Of a stretch of 64,000 nt of DNA, positions 34,687-44,136 are shown one piece after another. Source of the stretch: Alteriqipengyuania flavescens (GTDB taxonomy: Bacteria; Pseudomonadota; Alphaproteobacteria; Sphingomonadales; Sphingomonadaceae). Location of the stretch: the NCBI RefSeq assembly GCF_030406725.1, contig NZ_CP129107.1, forward strand, positions 2,398,501 through 2,462,500, written 5' to 3'. Below the pieces are notes generated by a model. It did no database searches. It was given only the letters and a program-made list of their open reading frames with translations, and was not told where the DNA came from. A program made the translations under genes and the position numbers. The stretch's first letter is position 1, and every line of letters starts with the position of its first letter.

Positions 34687-36285
34687 ATGACGTACCAGGC
34701 GAAAATCGACGAACTCGGCCAGACCATTGGCGCGAACGGCAGCCCGTGGAGTGCCATAGATGCTGAATCGGCAGCGCGGATGCGCCTGCAGAACCGTTTC
34801 GCCACCGGCCTCGACATCGCGAAATACACCGCGAAGATCATGCGCCGCGACATGGAAGCCTATGACGCCGATCCGGCGAACTACACCCAGTCGCTGGGCT
34901 GCTGGCACGGGTTCATCGGCCAGCAGAAGATGATCAGCATCAAGAAGCATTTCGGCACGACCAAGCAGCGCTACCTGTACCTGTCGGGCTGGATGGTCGC
35001 GGCCCTGCGCAGCGAATTCGGCCCCCTGCCCGACCAGTCGATGCACGAGAAGACCAGCGTCCCCGCACTGATCGAGGAACTCTACACCTTCCTCAAGCAG
35101 GCCGACGCCCGCGAACTGGGCGGACTGTTCCGCGACCTCGACACGGCGCGTGAACGCGGTAACGAGATGGAAGCCAAGCGCCTCGAGGCCGCTATCGAGA
35201 ACCACGAAACGCACGTCGTCCCGATCATTGCCGACATCGATGCCGGTTTCGGCAATGCGGAAGCGACCTACCTGCTCGCCAAGAAGATGATCGAAGCGGG
35301 CGCCTGCGCGCTGCAGATCGAGAACCAGGTTTCGGACGAGAAGCAGTGCGGCCACCAGGACGGCAAGGTTACCGTGCCGCACGAGGACTTCCTGCAGAAG
35401 ATCCGCGCCATCCGCTATGCCTTCCTGGAGCTCGGCGTCGACGACGGTATCATCGTCGCCCGAACCGATAGCCTGGGCGCCGGCCTGACCAAGCAGATCG
35501 CCTACACCAAGGAAGAAGGCGACCTCGGCGACCAGTACAACAGCTTCCTCGACTGCGAGGAAGTCGACCCTGCCGACATCCGCAATGGCGACGTCTTCCT
35601 GAGCCGCGAAGGCAAGCTGCTGCGGCCCAAGCGCCTGCCGAGCAACCTTTATCAGTTCCGCGCCGGAACGGGTGAGGACCGGTGCGTGCTCGACGGCATC
35701 ACCTCGCTGCAGCATGGCGCCGACCTGCTCTGGATCGAGACCGAAAAGCCGCACATCGAACAGATCGCAGGCATGGTCGATCGCATTCGCGAGGTCGTGC
35801 CCAATGCCAAGCTGGTCTACAACAACTCGCCCAGCTTCAACTGGACGCTGAACTTTCGCCAGCAGGTTTACGATGCGTGGGCAGAAGCCGGCAAGGACGT
35901 GAGCGGCTACGATCGCGACCGCCTGATGAGCGTGGATTACGACGGTACGGACCTGGCAGCCGAAGCCGACGAGAAGATCCGCACTTTCCAGCGCGACGCG
36001 GCGAAGCGGGCTGGTATCTTCCACCACCTGATCACGCTGCCGACGTACCACACGGCTGCGCTGAGCACCGACAATCTGGCCAGGGAGTACTTCGGCGACC
36101 AGGCGATGCTGGGCTACGTCAAGAACGTCCAGCGCGAGGAAATCCGCCAGGGCATCGCCTGCGTGAAGCACCAGAACATGGCCGGCTCCGACATCGGGGA
36201 CGATCACAAGGAAGCTTTCGCCGGCGAAGCGGCCCTCAAGGCCGGCGGCAAGGACAACACGATGAACCAATTCGAGGCTGCGTAA
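34687..36285 (+). CDS. aceA: Isocitrate lyase (long form)
   Basis: This 532-residue glyoxylate-shunt enzyme splits isocitrate to glyoxylate and succinate. The active-site loop reads KQCGHQDGK, the long-form variant of KKCGH. Other visible motifs are PIIADIDAGFGNAEATYLL, IIVARTDSLGA and YNNSPSFNW. The start at 34687 follows TTGGAGAA. It is divergent from the ScfR/RamB-like regulator and followed 25 bases later by a small gene. No malate synthase gene lies nearby. Confidence 0.95.
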   Translation: MTYQAKIDELGQTIGANGSPWSAIDAESAARMRLQNRFATGLDIAKYTAKIMRRDMEAYDADPANYTQSLGCWHGFIGQQKMISIKKHFGTTKQRYLYLSGWMVAALRSEFGPLPDQSMHEKTSVPALIEELYTFLKQADARELGGLFRDLDTARERGNEMEAKRLEAAIENHETHVVPIIADIDAGFGNAEATYLLAKKMIEAGACALQIENQVSDEKQCGHQDGKVTVPHEDFLQKIRAIRYAFLELGVDDGIIVARTDSLGAGLTKQIAYTKEEGDLGDQYNSFLDCEEVDPADIRNGDVFLSREGKLLRPKRLPSNLYQFRAGTGEDRCVLDGITSLQHGADLLWIETEKPHIEQIAGMVDRIREVVPNAKLVYNNSPSFNWTLNFRQQVYDAWAEAGKDVSGYDRDRLMSVDYDGTDLAAEADEKIRTFQRDAAKRAGIFHHLITLPTYHTAALSTDNLAREYFGDQAMLGYVKNVQREEIRQGIACVKHQNMAGSDIGDDHKEAFAGEAALKAGGKDNTMNQFEAA

Positions 36286-36310
36286 GCGCAGCCCATCGAG
36301 GAGAGACACG

Positions 36311-36487
36311 ATGACCGACACAGAAACCAAGCCGACGAGCGAACCGGCCCGCGCACGGGCGCTGTTCTCCACCGCCGACTTCAAGCTGCTGCGCGCTGCG
36401 CTGGAAAGCCACGCCAAGGCGATCGAGGACCAGGCCACCCTCCGCAAGATTACCGACCTGCATCACCGGCTCGGCACCTACAATTAA
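36311..36487 (+). CDS. Small protein (58 aa) downstream of aceA
   Basis: Codons from ATG 36311 (after GAGGAGAG) to TAA 36485 give an acidic-then-helical 58-residue protein: MTDTETKPTSEPARARALF, then TADFKLLRAALESHAKAIED and LHHRLGTYN. It is probably soluble and mostly helical. It is 25 bases from the aceA stop with its own good ribosome site, so co-expression with isocitrate lyase is likely. I do not recognise a named family. Confidence 0.7.
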   Translation: MTDTETKPTSEPARARALFSTADFKLLRAALESHAKAIEDQATLRKITDLHHRLGTYN

Positions 36488-36608
36488 CCAACCATCTCCT
36501 GGGGAGGAGACGGCGGTCGTCGGGCAAAGCGCTCGGCGGCCGCCACATTTTCGTAACCATCCGCCGCGCCGGGATCGTTAACCCTTCCGCGCTATTCGCT
36601 CCCGCATC

Positions 36609-37133
36609 ATGGTGCGCAAGAAGCAACCCAACAAGGGCAAGTTCCGGATCTACCAGCACTTCGCTGCGGCTACGGTTGCTATCACGCTCGTCATCGCGCT
36701 GATCGCGGATGGCGAGGAAGGGCGCGCCACTGCGGTGGAGACCTTGGCCAAAGAGCGCGCGGAGGCCCAGAAGTCCGGCGAAATTCGGGTGGTGAAGCGC
36801 GCCCCTATCTTCCAGTCCATGCCCACCAGCGACGATGGCTGGGGCAGCGCGGCCGGAGCATCGACCAGCAATCCCTACGGCAGCGGGGGCGTGTCGGCAC
36901 GCGGTGGCGGGGGCGTCGATATCGACGATGCGACCCTGGCCAAGCTGGGTCTCACACGCGCGGAATGGAACGCGCTTTCCGATAGGCAGAAAATCCGCCT
37001 CCTCCAGCAGATCGGCCGCGATCCTGAACAGGAAGAAGCCGACCGCCAGAGAAATGCCGCGCAAATGGCCGAGGAATCCCGCCAGCGTTCCGGCGGCGCC
37101 GACTACGGCAGCGGCGGAGATGCGCCGGGCTAA
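36609..37133 (+). CDS. Membrane-anchored protein of unknown function
   Basis: This 174-residue protein has a basic start (MVRKKQPNKGKFR), one helix at about 18-36 and then a periplasmic part with a Gly/Ser-rich low-complexity stretch (about 75-105). A compact helical segment, DDATLAKLGLTRAEWNALSDR, and a polar Gln/Glu/Arg-rich tail follow. The family is unrecognised. The stop is a few bases from the convergent M20 gene. Confidence 0.65.
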   Translation: MVRKKQPNKGKFRIYQHFAAATVAITLVIALIADGEEGRATAVETLAKERAEAQKSGEIRVVKRAPIFQSMPTSDDGWGSAAGASTSNPYGSGGVSARGGGGVDIDDATLAKLGLTRAEWNALSDRQKIRLLQQIGRDPEQEEADRQRNAAQMAEESRQRSGGADYGSGGDAPG

Positions 37134-37139
37134 GCGCTC

Positions 37140-38462
37140 CTAGCTGCCCTTGGGCATCAGCCGCAACGCGCCTGCCGCAAGCGCTTCCGCGCCGGTTGCA
37201 ATCACCTTTTCCGCATCGGGCGCCCAGAAGGGACTGTGCAGCGATGGAAGGGCCGTCCCGTTCTCTTTCGCAGCAAGGAATTCCGCCATCGGCACGCCGC
37301 CGACCCAGAAGATCAGCGATTGGATGGAGTCGGGGTCGGAACGGCGAAAGCGGCCGAAATCCTCTCCGCCCATGACGGAGGGGACCTGCATCACACGATC
37401 CTCGCCGAAGCGCGTACGGAACGCGGCCATCGTGGCCTCGGTAAAATCGACGTCGTTATACGTGGACGGCGTGAACTCGTCCGCCATTTCGACCACCGGC
37501 ATCAGCTCGTCCGGAATGCCGGCGGCAATGGCCTCTCCGCGGGCGATACGGGCGATGCCGTCGAGCAGCAGCTGGCGGGATTCGTCGGAATAGCTGCGCA
37601 CAGTCAACTGCAGCTTCGCCTCGTCCGAGATTATGTTGTGCTTGGTCCCGGCATGGAAGCTGCCGACCGTTATCACGGCGGGATCGAGCGGCGAGGATTC
37701 GCGGCTGACCAGCGTCTGCAGCTTCATCACGATCGAGCTTGCAAGGACGACCGGATCCTTGGTCGTCTGCGGATAGGCTCCGTGCCCGCCGATCCCGCGC
37801 ACCGTGATGTCGACGCTGTCGACGCTGGCCAGCGCAAAACCCGGGGCATAGCCGATCATACCGGCGGGAAACTGCGCCGCATCGTGCATCGCCAGCGCAT
37901 AGTCGGGCTTGGGGAAGCGCTCGAACAGCCCGTCTTCGAGCATGGCCTTGGCACCCTCGCCGGTTTCCTCGGCCGGCTGCAGGATCATCACCAGCGTGCC
38001 GGACCAATCGTCTTTCCGTTCGGTGAGTAGCTGCGCCGCACCGATGAAGGCGGTCATGTGCGTGTCGTGGCCGCAGGCATGCATGATCCCGCTTTCGACG
38101 CCCGAACCCGGCGTACCCCGCCGGGTGGAGGCGAATGGCAAGCCGGTCTGTTCGGTCACCGGCAGCCCGTCCATGTCGGCGCGGATCATGACCACCGGTC
38201 CGTCGCCGTTGCGCATCACGGAAACCACCCCGGTGCGTCCGACGCCCTCTGTAACCTCGAAGCCCATGTCGCGCATCATGGCGGCCAGTTTGGCCGCGGT
38301 GCGCACCTCCTGAAAACTGAGTTCGGGATTGGCATGAAGGTCGCGATAAAGCTCCATCAGCGCCGGCATGTCTTCGGCCAGGTCCGTGCGCAAGTCGTTT
38401 GCAGAGGCGGGACCGTGTGCGAGGACCAGCGCTGCCGCGCCCAGTGCGAAAAGCGATTTCAT
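37140..38462 (-). CDS. Secreted M20-family amidohydrolase
   Basis: This 440-residue metal-dependent hydrolase has a Sec signal peptide (MKSLFALGAAALVLAHGPASA), so it acts in the periplasm. Metal-site motifs are MIRADMDGLPV, HACGHDTHM, PAEETGEGA, and a late HSPFWAPD His. The dimerisation domain lies at about 215-330. It belongs to the amidohydrolase branch acting on N-acyl amino acids or small amides, substrate unknown. It is followed upstream on the same strand by the SLC13 permease (29-base gap), possibly its product importer. Confidence 0.88.
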   Translation of the reverse strand: MKSLFALGAAALVLAHGPASANDLRTDLAEDMPALMELYRDLHANPELSFQEVRTAAKLAAMMRDMGFEVTEGVGRTGVVSVMRNGDGPVVMIRADMDGLPVTEQTGLPFASTRRGTPGSGVESGIMHACGHDTHMTAFIGAAQLLTERKDDWSGTLVMILQPAEETGEGAKAMLEDGLFERFPKPDYALAMHDAAQFPAGMIGYAPGFALASVDSVDITVRGIGGHGAYPQTTKDPVVLASSIVMKLQTLVSRESSPLDPAVITVGSFHAGTKHNIISDEAKLQLTVRSYSDESRQLLLDGIARIARGEAIAAGIPDELMPVVEMADEFTPSTYNDVDFTEATMAAFRTRFGEDRVMQVPSVMGGEDFGRFRRSDPDSIQSLIFWVGGVPMAEFLAAKENGTALPSLHSPFWAPDAEKVIATGAEALAAGALRLMPKGS

Positions 38463-38491
38463 GACAATTCCCCTCTCCGAGAAAACCGCGC

Positions 38492-40291
38492 CTACATCCC
38501 GTAACTCAGCGCCAGCAAGACCGACAGCGAGGTAACCATGATCAGAACCAGCGGCACCCCGGTGCGGATGTAGTCCGCGAAAACATACGACCCCTCGCCC
38601 ATGATCAACATGTTCGTCTGGTAGGCGATGGGCGTGGCATAGCACAGGTTGCAACCGAACAGCACGGCCAGCACCAGCGGCTCTGCCGGCAGGTTGAGCT
38701 GGGCGGCAATGGCGAAGGCGATCGGCGTGCCAACCGTCGCCGCCGTCGCGTTGGATGCAAAGTTGGTGAGCATCGTCACGAACAGCATGATCGCCGCGAT
38801 GATTCCGGCAGGTGGCAGGTACTGCAGCCCGGCCGAGAGGACTTCGCCCAGCCACCCGGCCGCACCACTGTCGAGGATGATCCGGCCGATGGCGATACTG
38901 GCGGCGACGAGCACGATGACCTGGCCGGACAAGGCACGGCCCACGCGGTCGAACTTCACGCAGCCGGTAAGGAACATCAGGATCGCGCCTGCCAGCGCGG
39001 AAATGGCGATCGGGAAGATGCCGACCGATGCCGTAAACACCGCCACACCCATGATCACGGCGGACAGCAACGCTTTCGACTTGCGCGGCATTTCCCGCGC
39101 GCCTTCGAGCATCAGCAGGCTGTCGGTCGAGGCGAAATTCTGCAGGTCTTCCGGCAGGCCCATCACCAGCAGTACGTCGCCTTCCGCGATGCGCTGGTCG
39201 CCGACTTCGCTGAATTCCTGCCGCGCGCCGATCAATCGTTCGGGCCGGTGGATGCCAAGGACCGCGACGCCGTAAAGGTCGGCGACGCCGGACGTCGGCA
39301 ATGTGCGGCTGATGAGCCGCGAATCGGCGGTAACGGTCATTTCCACGGCGAGGATGTCCTTGCCGTTGGAAGCGGCATCGCGGCGGATGCGGTCGAGCAC
39401 CCAGGCCGGCGCAAGCTCCCCCTGAAGGACGCGCATCGCATCCTCCAGCGCTTCGTGAGATCCGGAGATATGCAGCCGCTGTTGGGGTTGTAGCGGGCCG
39501 GTTACATCGTCGTGGAAACGGATGTCCTGTGGCAAGCGCGGCAGGATGTCCGCCACCGATTGGCCTGCGAAAGCGCTGTCCGCCCCGATCCTGAGGCGGG
39601 CATGGAAGCGCCGTTTTTCGGTTTCGTCGATCACGCGGTTGTCCGGCAGCTGTCGGGGCATCACCAGCCAGATGTAAGGCAGTGCAATCAGCGACGCGCC
39701 GAGCACGATGGGCGTGAAATGGAACACCCCCATCTCCCGCATACCGAGATCCACGGCAATCGAAACCACGAGGATATTGGTCGAGGTCCCGATGGTCGTC
39801 GCCAGCCCGCCGAGCAGCGATGCCGCGTTGAGCGGAATGAGCGTCTTGGAAGCCGGCATCGCCCCGCGCTGCGCCAGCGCCACGAATATGGGGATCAGGA
39901 GGACCAGGACCGGCGTGTTGTTGACGAACATCGACAGCACGAAGGTCGCCACCAGCGAAACCAGCAGGCCGACCTGCAGGTTCGCCTTGAACACTCTTTC
40001 CAGGAACCGCGCCGCTGGCTCCAGCGCACCGGTCACCACCAGTCCCCGCCCCATCACCATCAGGGCGCAGATCGTGATGAGCGCGTAGTGCCCGAAGCCG
40101 CCGAACGCGAGCGCCAGCCCGTCGGTCGGGCTCGTGCCCTCCAGCGGGAAGAAATAGAGGCCGACGGCGATGACCGCGATGGTCAGCAGCGAGACGATCT
40201 CGATCGACATCTTGCCGCGCACGAAGGCGACGAACATGGCGATCGTTACGGCCATCGCGGCCATCGCGTGGTAGGATGGGGCTTCGATCAC
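38492..40291 (-). CDS. SLC13/DASS-family permease with TrkA-C domains
   Basis: This 599-residue inner-membrane transporter has two bundles of helices separated by a soluble region at about 205-385 that holds two TrkA-C (RCK-C) domains (DSAFAGQSVADILPRL; ADSRLISRTLPTSG). The helices contain the FVNNTPVLVLLIP re-entrant motif of the divalent anion:sodium symporter superfamily. The substrate could be a di- or tricarboxylate or sulfate. It probably shares a transcript with the M20 hydrolase. Confidence 0.85.
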   Translation of the reverse strand: MIEAPSYHAMAAMAVTIAMFVAFVRGKMSIEIVSLLTIAVIAVGLYFFPLEGTSPTDGLALAFGGFGHYALITICALMVMGRGLVVTGALEPAARFLERVFKANLQVGLLVSLVATFVLSMFVNNTPVLVLLIPIFVALAQRGAMPASKTLIPLNAASLLGGLATTIGTSTNILVVSIAVDLGMREMGVFHFTPIVLGASLIALPYIWLVMPRQLPDNRVIDETEKRRFHARLRIGADSAFAGQSVADILPRLPQDIRFHDDVTGPLQPQQRLHISGSHEALEDAMRVLQGELAPAWVLDRIRRDAASNGKDILAVEMTVTADSRLISRTLPTSGVADLYGVAVLGIHRPERLIGARQEFSEVGDQRIAEGDVLLVMGLPEDLQNFASTDSLLMLEGAREMPRKSKALLSAVIMGVAVFTASVGIFPIAISALAGAILMFLTGCVKFDRVGRALSGQVIVLVAASIAIGRIILDSGAAGWLGEVLSAGLQYLPPAGIIAAIMLFVTMLTNFASNATAATVGTPIAFAIAAQLNLPAEPLVLAVLFGCNLCYATPIAYQTNMLIMGEGSYVFADYIRTGVPLVLIMVTSLSVLLALSYGM

Positions 40292-40410
40292 AGGTAAAGC
40301 GCGCTCTGGCGCCGTGCGCCGCTGTCAATCAGCAGGTCCATGCCCCACGAATGCACCAGCGGAGCACCTTCGCACAAGAGGCAATCACGCGGAAAAGCGG
40401 CGAATTCCGG

Positions 40411-41691
40411 TCATTCCACCCCGATATAGCCGAACATCACCCCGCCGATCTTGCGCATCTGGATCTCCTCGCTGCCTTCCGTGATGCGATAGCGGCGATG
40501 GTGGCGGTAGATATGCTCGAACGGCTTGTGGCGCGAATAGCCAAGGCCGCCGTGCACCTGCATGGCGCGGTCGGCCGCGTCGCATACGAGTCGGTTGGCG
40601 CGGTAGTTGCACATGCTCACCTTGTCGGACAATCGCCGCGCTACCTCCGTTTTCGGCATCGTGTCCATGGCGGCGGCGGTGGCATGGATCAGCTGGCGCA
40701 GCATCGCGGCCTCGGTCTGCAATTCGACCAGCGGGAACTGGATTGCCTGGTTGGACGCGAGAGGCTTGCCGAAGGGCTTGCGCTCTTTCGCATATTTCAC
40801 GCTCTCGTCGATACAATATTGCGCCGCGCCGAGCGAGCTTGCTGCCTGCCGGATGCGGTTCTCGTGCACGAAATGTTGCGCGGCGGCGAGGCCCCGATCG
40901 ACGTCGCCCAGCACGGCATCGTCGGGGAGCCAGACGTCGGTGAGGGAGAGCCTCGGGTGGTCCGTGGGCATGTTGAAGGTCCACAAATATTCGCCGATTT
41001 CGACCCCCGGCGCATCGTATGGCACGATGAAGCAGCCGATGCCCTTGGCATCTCCCTCCTCACCCGAATGCCGTGCGAAGACCATGCAATGCGTCGCCGC
41101 ATGACTGCCGGTGGTCCACATCTTGTTGCCGTTGATGAGCCAGCCCGGCCGGCCGTCACGCGCGGTTCGCACCGCGCGCGTGTCCATCCACGTGGCATCG
41201 CTGCCGTGGTCTTCCTCGGTCAGGCCGAAGGTCCAGAGCATCTCCCCGCGCAGCATGGCGGGAATGAATTCGGCTTTCTGTTCTTCGGTCCCGAAGTCGC
41301 GCACCATCAGCGGCTGGACCAGATTGCCGACGATGCTGCTTTCGTTTTGCAGGTCGTTGTGCAGGCCGAGCCCGCGCGCGGCGAGATGTTCGCGGATGCA
41401 GGCCATGGCCAAGTGGCTGCCGTTCCTGCCGCCGTATTCTTCCGGCAGGGCGAAGCGGTAATGACCGGCTGCATCGGCGCGGCGGCGCATTTCGCGGAGC
41501 AGGTCTTCCCATTCCTTGCGGGGCAGGCCCTGGTTGTCCCAAGCCGTCCGCGCGTGCTCGCGGCGGTGGTCGAAAAAGCGAATGTTGTCGTCCTGCTGCT
41601 CCAGCGGCCTGATTTCCGCCTCGATGAAGGCGTCGAGTTCGGCGAGGTAATCCATGATCGATTGCGGGATTTCGAACGGGTTCACGTCCAT
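40411..41691 (-). CDS. Acyl-CoA dehydrogenase (ACAD10/11-like partner)
   Basis: This 426-residue FAD enzyme has a middle domain with MLWTFGLTEEDHGSDATWMDT and a C-terminal helical domain with QVHGGLGYSRHKPFEHIYR and catalytic Glu in RITEGSEEIQ. The start at 41691 lies inside the end of the phosphotransferase gene (10-base overlap); an ATG 84 bases upstream is rejected as it lies deeper in that gene. In animals ACAD10/11 fuse a kinase domain and this dehydrogenase for 4-hydroxyacyl-CoA breakdown; here the two parts are separate genes. Confidence 0.88.
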   Translation of the reverse strand: MDVNPFEIPQSIMDYLAELDAFIEAEIRPLEQQDDNIRFFDHRREHARTAWDNQGLPRKEWEDLLREMRRRADAAGHYRFALPEEYGGRNGSHLAMACIREHLAARGLGLHNDLQNESSIVGNLVQPLMVRDFGTEEQKAEFIPAMLRGEMLWTFGLTEEDHGSDATWMDTRAVRTARDGRPGWLINGNKMWTTGSHAATHCMVFARHSGEEGDAKGIGCFIVPYDAPGVEIGEYLWTFNMPTDHPRLSLTDVWLPDDAVLGDVDRGLAAAQHFVHENRIRQAASSLGAAQYCIDESVKYAKERKPFGKPLASNQAIQFPLVELQTEAAMLRQLIHATAAAMDTMPKTEVARRLSDKVSMCNYRANRLVCDAADRAMQVHGGLGYSRHKPFEHIYRHHRRYRITEGSEEIQMRKIGGVMFGYIGVE

Positions 41692-43064
41692 CTCTCCTTC
41701 GCCACCGCGAGGCCGGCATATTTCGGCTGGTCGATAGTCAGGCGCTCCATGGCGGTAAGCCGCAAGTGGTCCCACACGGCATCGTCACGCAGCAGCGTCC
41801 AGTCGGCGCGCAGTTGCGCAGGGAGCCGGTCCTTGCTCCGGACCATCGCCGCAAGCCGCGCATCGTGCGCGGTGCTGAAGGCCGGACCGAGCTCTGCCTG
41901 CCGCTGCGCCATGCCGAGGGCGTTGATCGCCATCAGCGCGTCGAACCGTGAATGGCCAGTGGCATCGCCCAAGCGAGCCTTTTCGCGCTCTCGCAAGGCG
42001 GCGAGCAGTTCGCCGTAGTGGCTTTCGCCGTCGTACTCCGCAGCTCCCGGTTCGGCCCACGAAAGGGGACGGCTCGCGCCCCGATGCGGTTCGAGCAATA
42101 ACAGGAGGTCGATTTCCACTTCCGAGACGCGTCGCCCGATGATCGGTCGCTCAAGCATGCGCATGCTCCCGTCGCGCCAGCTTTGCCCCATGCGCAGGCA
42201 GCAGACGCCCCACCACAGGGTGTTGTAGAGCAGCCACCAGTCGAACCGCGCGCGCGAAACTGTTCGGCCACTCTCGCGCCAGTAGGCTTCCAGCAGTTCC
42301 TCGCGCGAGGCGAAGCCGCCGGCCTCTTTTTCCCAGTGTCCGAACCGCCAGCTTGGCGTGCAGAGATAAGCCAGGTCCTCGAGCGGATCGCCGATATGCG
42401 CGAGCTCCCAGTCGAGCACGGTCGCAATCCCGCGTTCGTCGACGACGAGGTTGCCCATCCGGAAATCTCCATGCAGCAGGACGGTTTCAGCCGGTTCCGG
42501 ACAATGCTCGCGCAGCCACCCTGCCGCCGCATCGTAGACGGGGATTGCGCCGCCGTGCGCATCGTAATCGGCGACCAGAAGCTCGATCCGTTCGGACGGC
42601 GTGCGGGCGACGATTTCGCCGGGTAAACCCGCCAGGTCCATCGCATGGATGGCCGCAAGTTCGCGCGCGCAGTCGCCAGGCAACTCCTCGACCGCAGCCT
42701 TTAAACGTGACTGGCCGAGGATGGCGTGGGGCATAGTCTCGCCGGCGACGCGGTCCATCACGAAGCCCTGACCCAGTCCATCCGTAACCGAGAGCCGCGC
42801 GACCACCGCTGGCGCCTTCACGCCAGATCGCCGCGCAATTTCGATGAGCTCGGCCTGCGCCCCGAGCGACAGCGCCCCTTCGCCTTCGACATGGCCAGCA
42901 CCTTCCGGCAGCTGCCGCAGGATATATTCCCGGCCGCCCCAGTCGAAAGCCCAGCTTGCCATGTTGGCCCCGCCGGATAGCCGCTCGCAGCGCGCGAGCT
43001 CGCCCTCGCCGAAATTGGCGCGGCAGAAATCGGTCAGCTGTGCCCGGAACTCGGCGTCGTCCAT
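41682..43064 (-). CDS. APH-fold phosphotransferase, possible hydroxyacyl-CoA kinase
   Basis: This 460-residue protein has an aminoglycoside-phosphotransferase kinase fold. The catalytic loop is LLHGDFRMGNLVVDE, and the metal-binding Asp is in VLDWELAHIGDPLEDLAYL. About 100 additional C-terminal helical residues follow. Its gene overlaps an acyl-CoA dehydrogenase gene, so the substrate is probably a hydroxyacyl-CoA rather than an antibiotic. It is first in a two-gene operon that begins just downstream of tRNA-Leu. Confidence 0.85.
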   Translation of the reverse strand: MDDAEFRAQLTDFCRANFGEGELARCERLSGGANMASWAFDWGGREYILRQLPEGAGHVEGEGALSLGAQAELIEIARRSGVKAPAVVARLSVTDGLGQGFVMDRVAGETMPHAILGQSRLKAAVEELPGDCARELAAIHAMDLAGLPGEIVARTPSERIELLVADYDAHGGAIPVYDAAAGWLREHCPEPAETVLLHGDFRMGNLVVDERGIATVLDWELAHIGDPLEDLAYLCTPSWRFGHWEKEAGGFASREELLEAYWRESGRTVSRARFDWWLLYNTLWWGVCCLRMGQSWRDGSMRMLERPIIGRRVSEVEIDLLLLLEPHRGASRPLSWAEPGAAEYDGESHYGELLAALREREKARLGDATGHSRFDALMAINALGMAQRQAELGPAFSTAHDARLAAMVRSKDRLPAQLRADWTLLRDDAVWDHLRLTAMERLTIDQPKYAGLAVAKERWT

Positions 43065-43145
43065 GCTCTCTCCCGTACGGGAAAGTGGCCGAGCGCGTTT
43101 AACCGGTCAATTAAAACCTGTGCGGACAGACGGGGCGCGACTGTG

Positions 43146-43230
43146 TGGTACCTCTGGCCGGACTCGAACCGGCACTTCCGAAGAAATTCGATTTTGAGTC
43201 GAACGCGTCTACCAATTCCGCCACAGAGGC
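43146..43230 (-). tRNA. tRNA-Leu (CAA)
   Basis: The minus strand reads GCCTCTGTGGCGG ... CAGAGGTACCA. The acceptor GCCTCTG pairs with CAGAGGT, the D arm contains GGTAGACGC, the anticodon loop CTCAAAA gives anticodon CAA (codon UUG), there is a class II variable arm (TTTCTTCGGAAG), the T arm is GGTTCGAGTCC, and CCA is encoded. Length is 85 bases. Confidence 0.96.
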
Positions 43231-43303
43231 CCATCAGGGGCCGAGCGAGGCCGACACAGTGCGCGCGGGTGACTAGCGGTGCCGCCGCCGCCCCGCAAGC
43301 ATC

Positions 43304-44122
43304 TTACTTCAGGCTGTTCGCCAGCAACTTGTGCATCTTCGAATGCAGGCGGTCGTTGCCCGCCAGCACCTGCTTTGCATGGACCGGCTCGCTGCGGCCG
43401 CGGTAGTCGGTCACGAAACCGCCCGCTTCGCGCACCAAGAGGCAACCCGCCGCCGTGTCCCAGTCGTTGAGGCCGCTTTCCCAGAACCCGTCGAAACGCC
43501 CGGCGGCCAGCCAGGCGAGGTCGAGCGAAGCTGCGCCATAGCGGCGGATACCTGCCACTTCCGGCCCGATCGCGCCATAGATGCGCGCCCATTCCGCAAA
43601 ATCGCCGTGTCCCTGGAACGGCATGCCGGTGGCGATCAGCGCTTCCGACAGACGGTTGCGGCTGGACACGCGTAGGCGCCCGTCGTGCAGCCATGCACCG
43701 CGGGTTTTCTCGGCCCAGAAAGTCTCGTCGGTAATCGGCTGGTAGACCACTGCCGCGATGACATCGCCCCAGCCCTTCCCGTCAAGCCGCGGTTCCTGCA
43801 CCGCGATGGAAATGGCGAAATGCGGGATGCCGTGGAGGAAGTTGCTCGTTCCGTCGAGCGGATCGATGATCCAGCGCGGCTTGTCGGCTTCGCCTTCGAT
43901 GGTGCCGGCTTCTTCCAGCACGAAGCCCCAGCCCGGCCGGGCCTGCAGCAGATCGTCGTAAAGCGCGCGCTCGGCCATTCGGTCGGCCTTGGACACGAAA
44001 TCGGCGGGCCCCTTGCGGCTCACCTGCAGGTGCTCGATTTCGCCGAAGTCGCGGCGCAGGCGGCCACCTGCGCGCCGCGCGGCACGTTCCATTACGCGGA
44101 TAAGGCCGGATAGGGCAGCCAT
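43304..44122 (-). CDS. Inositol monophosphatase-family phosphatase
   Basis: This 272-residue Li-sensitive-type phosphatase shows the metal-binding motif WIIDPLDGTSNFLHG, the first-site Glu in FVLEEAGT, and the second motif GLNDWDTAAGCLLVREAGG. It resembles SuhB/inositol-1-monophosphatase enzymes and histidinol-phosphatase relatives; the substrate cannot be assigned. It is followed on its strand by nothing but tRNA-Leu, and is 14 bases behind the 117-residue gene, so it is likely co-transcribed with efp. Confidence 0.88.
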   Translation of the reverse strand: MAALSGLIRVMERAARRAGGRLRRDFGEIEHLQVSRKGPADFVSKADRMAERALYDDLLQARPGWGFVLEEAGTIEGEADKPRWIIDPLDGTSNFLHGIPHFAISIAVQEPRLDGKGWGDVIAAVVYQPITDETFWAEKTRGAWLHDGRLRVSSRNRLSEALIATGMPFQGHGDFAEWARIYGAIGPEVAGIRRYGAASLDLAWLAAGRFDGFWESGLNDWDTAAGCLLVREAGGFVTDYRGRSEPVHAKQVLAGNDRLHSKMHKLLANSLK

Positions 44123-44136
44123 TCAGAAATTCCCGT

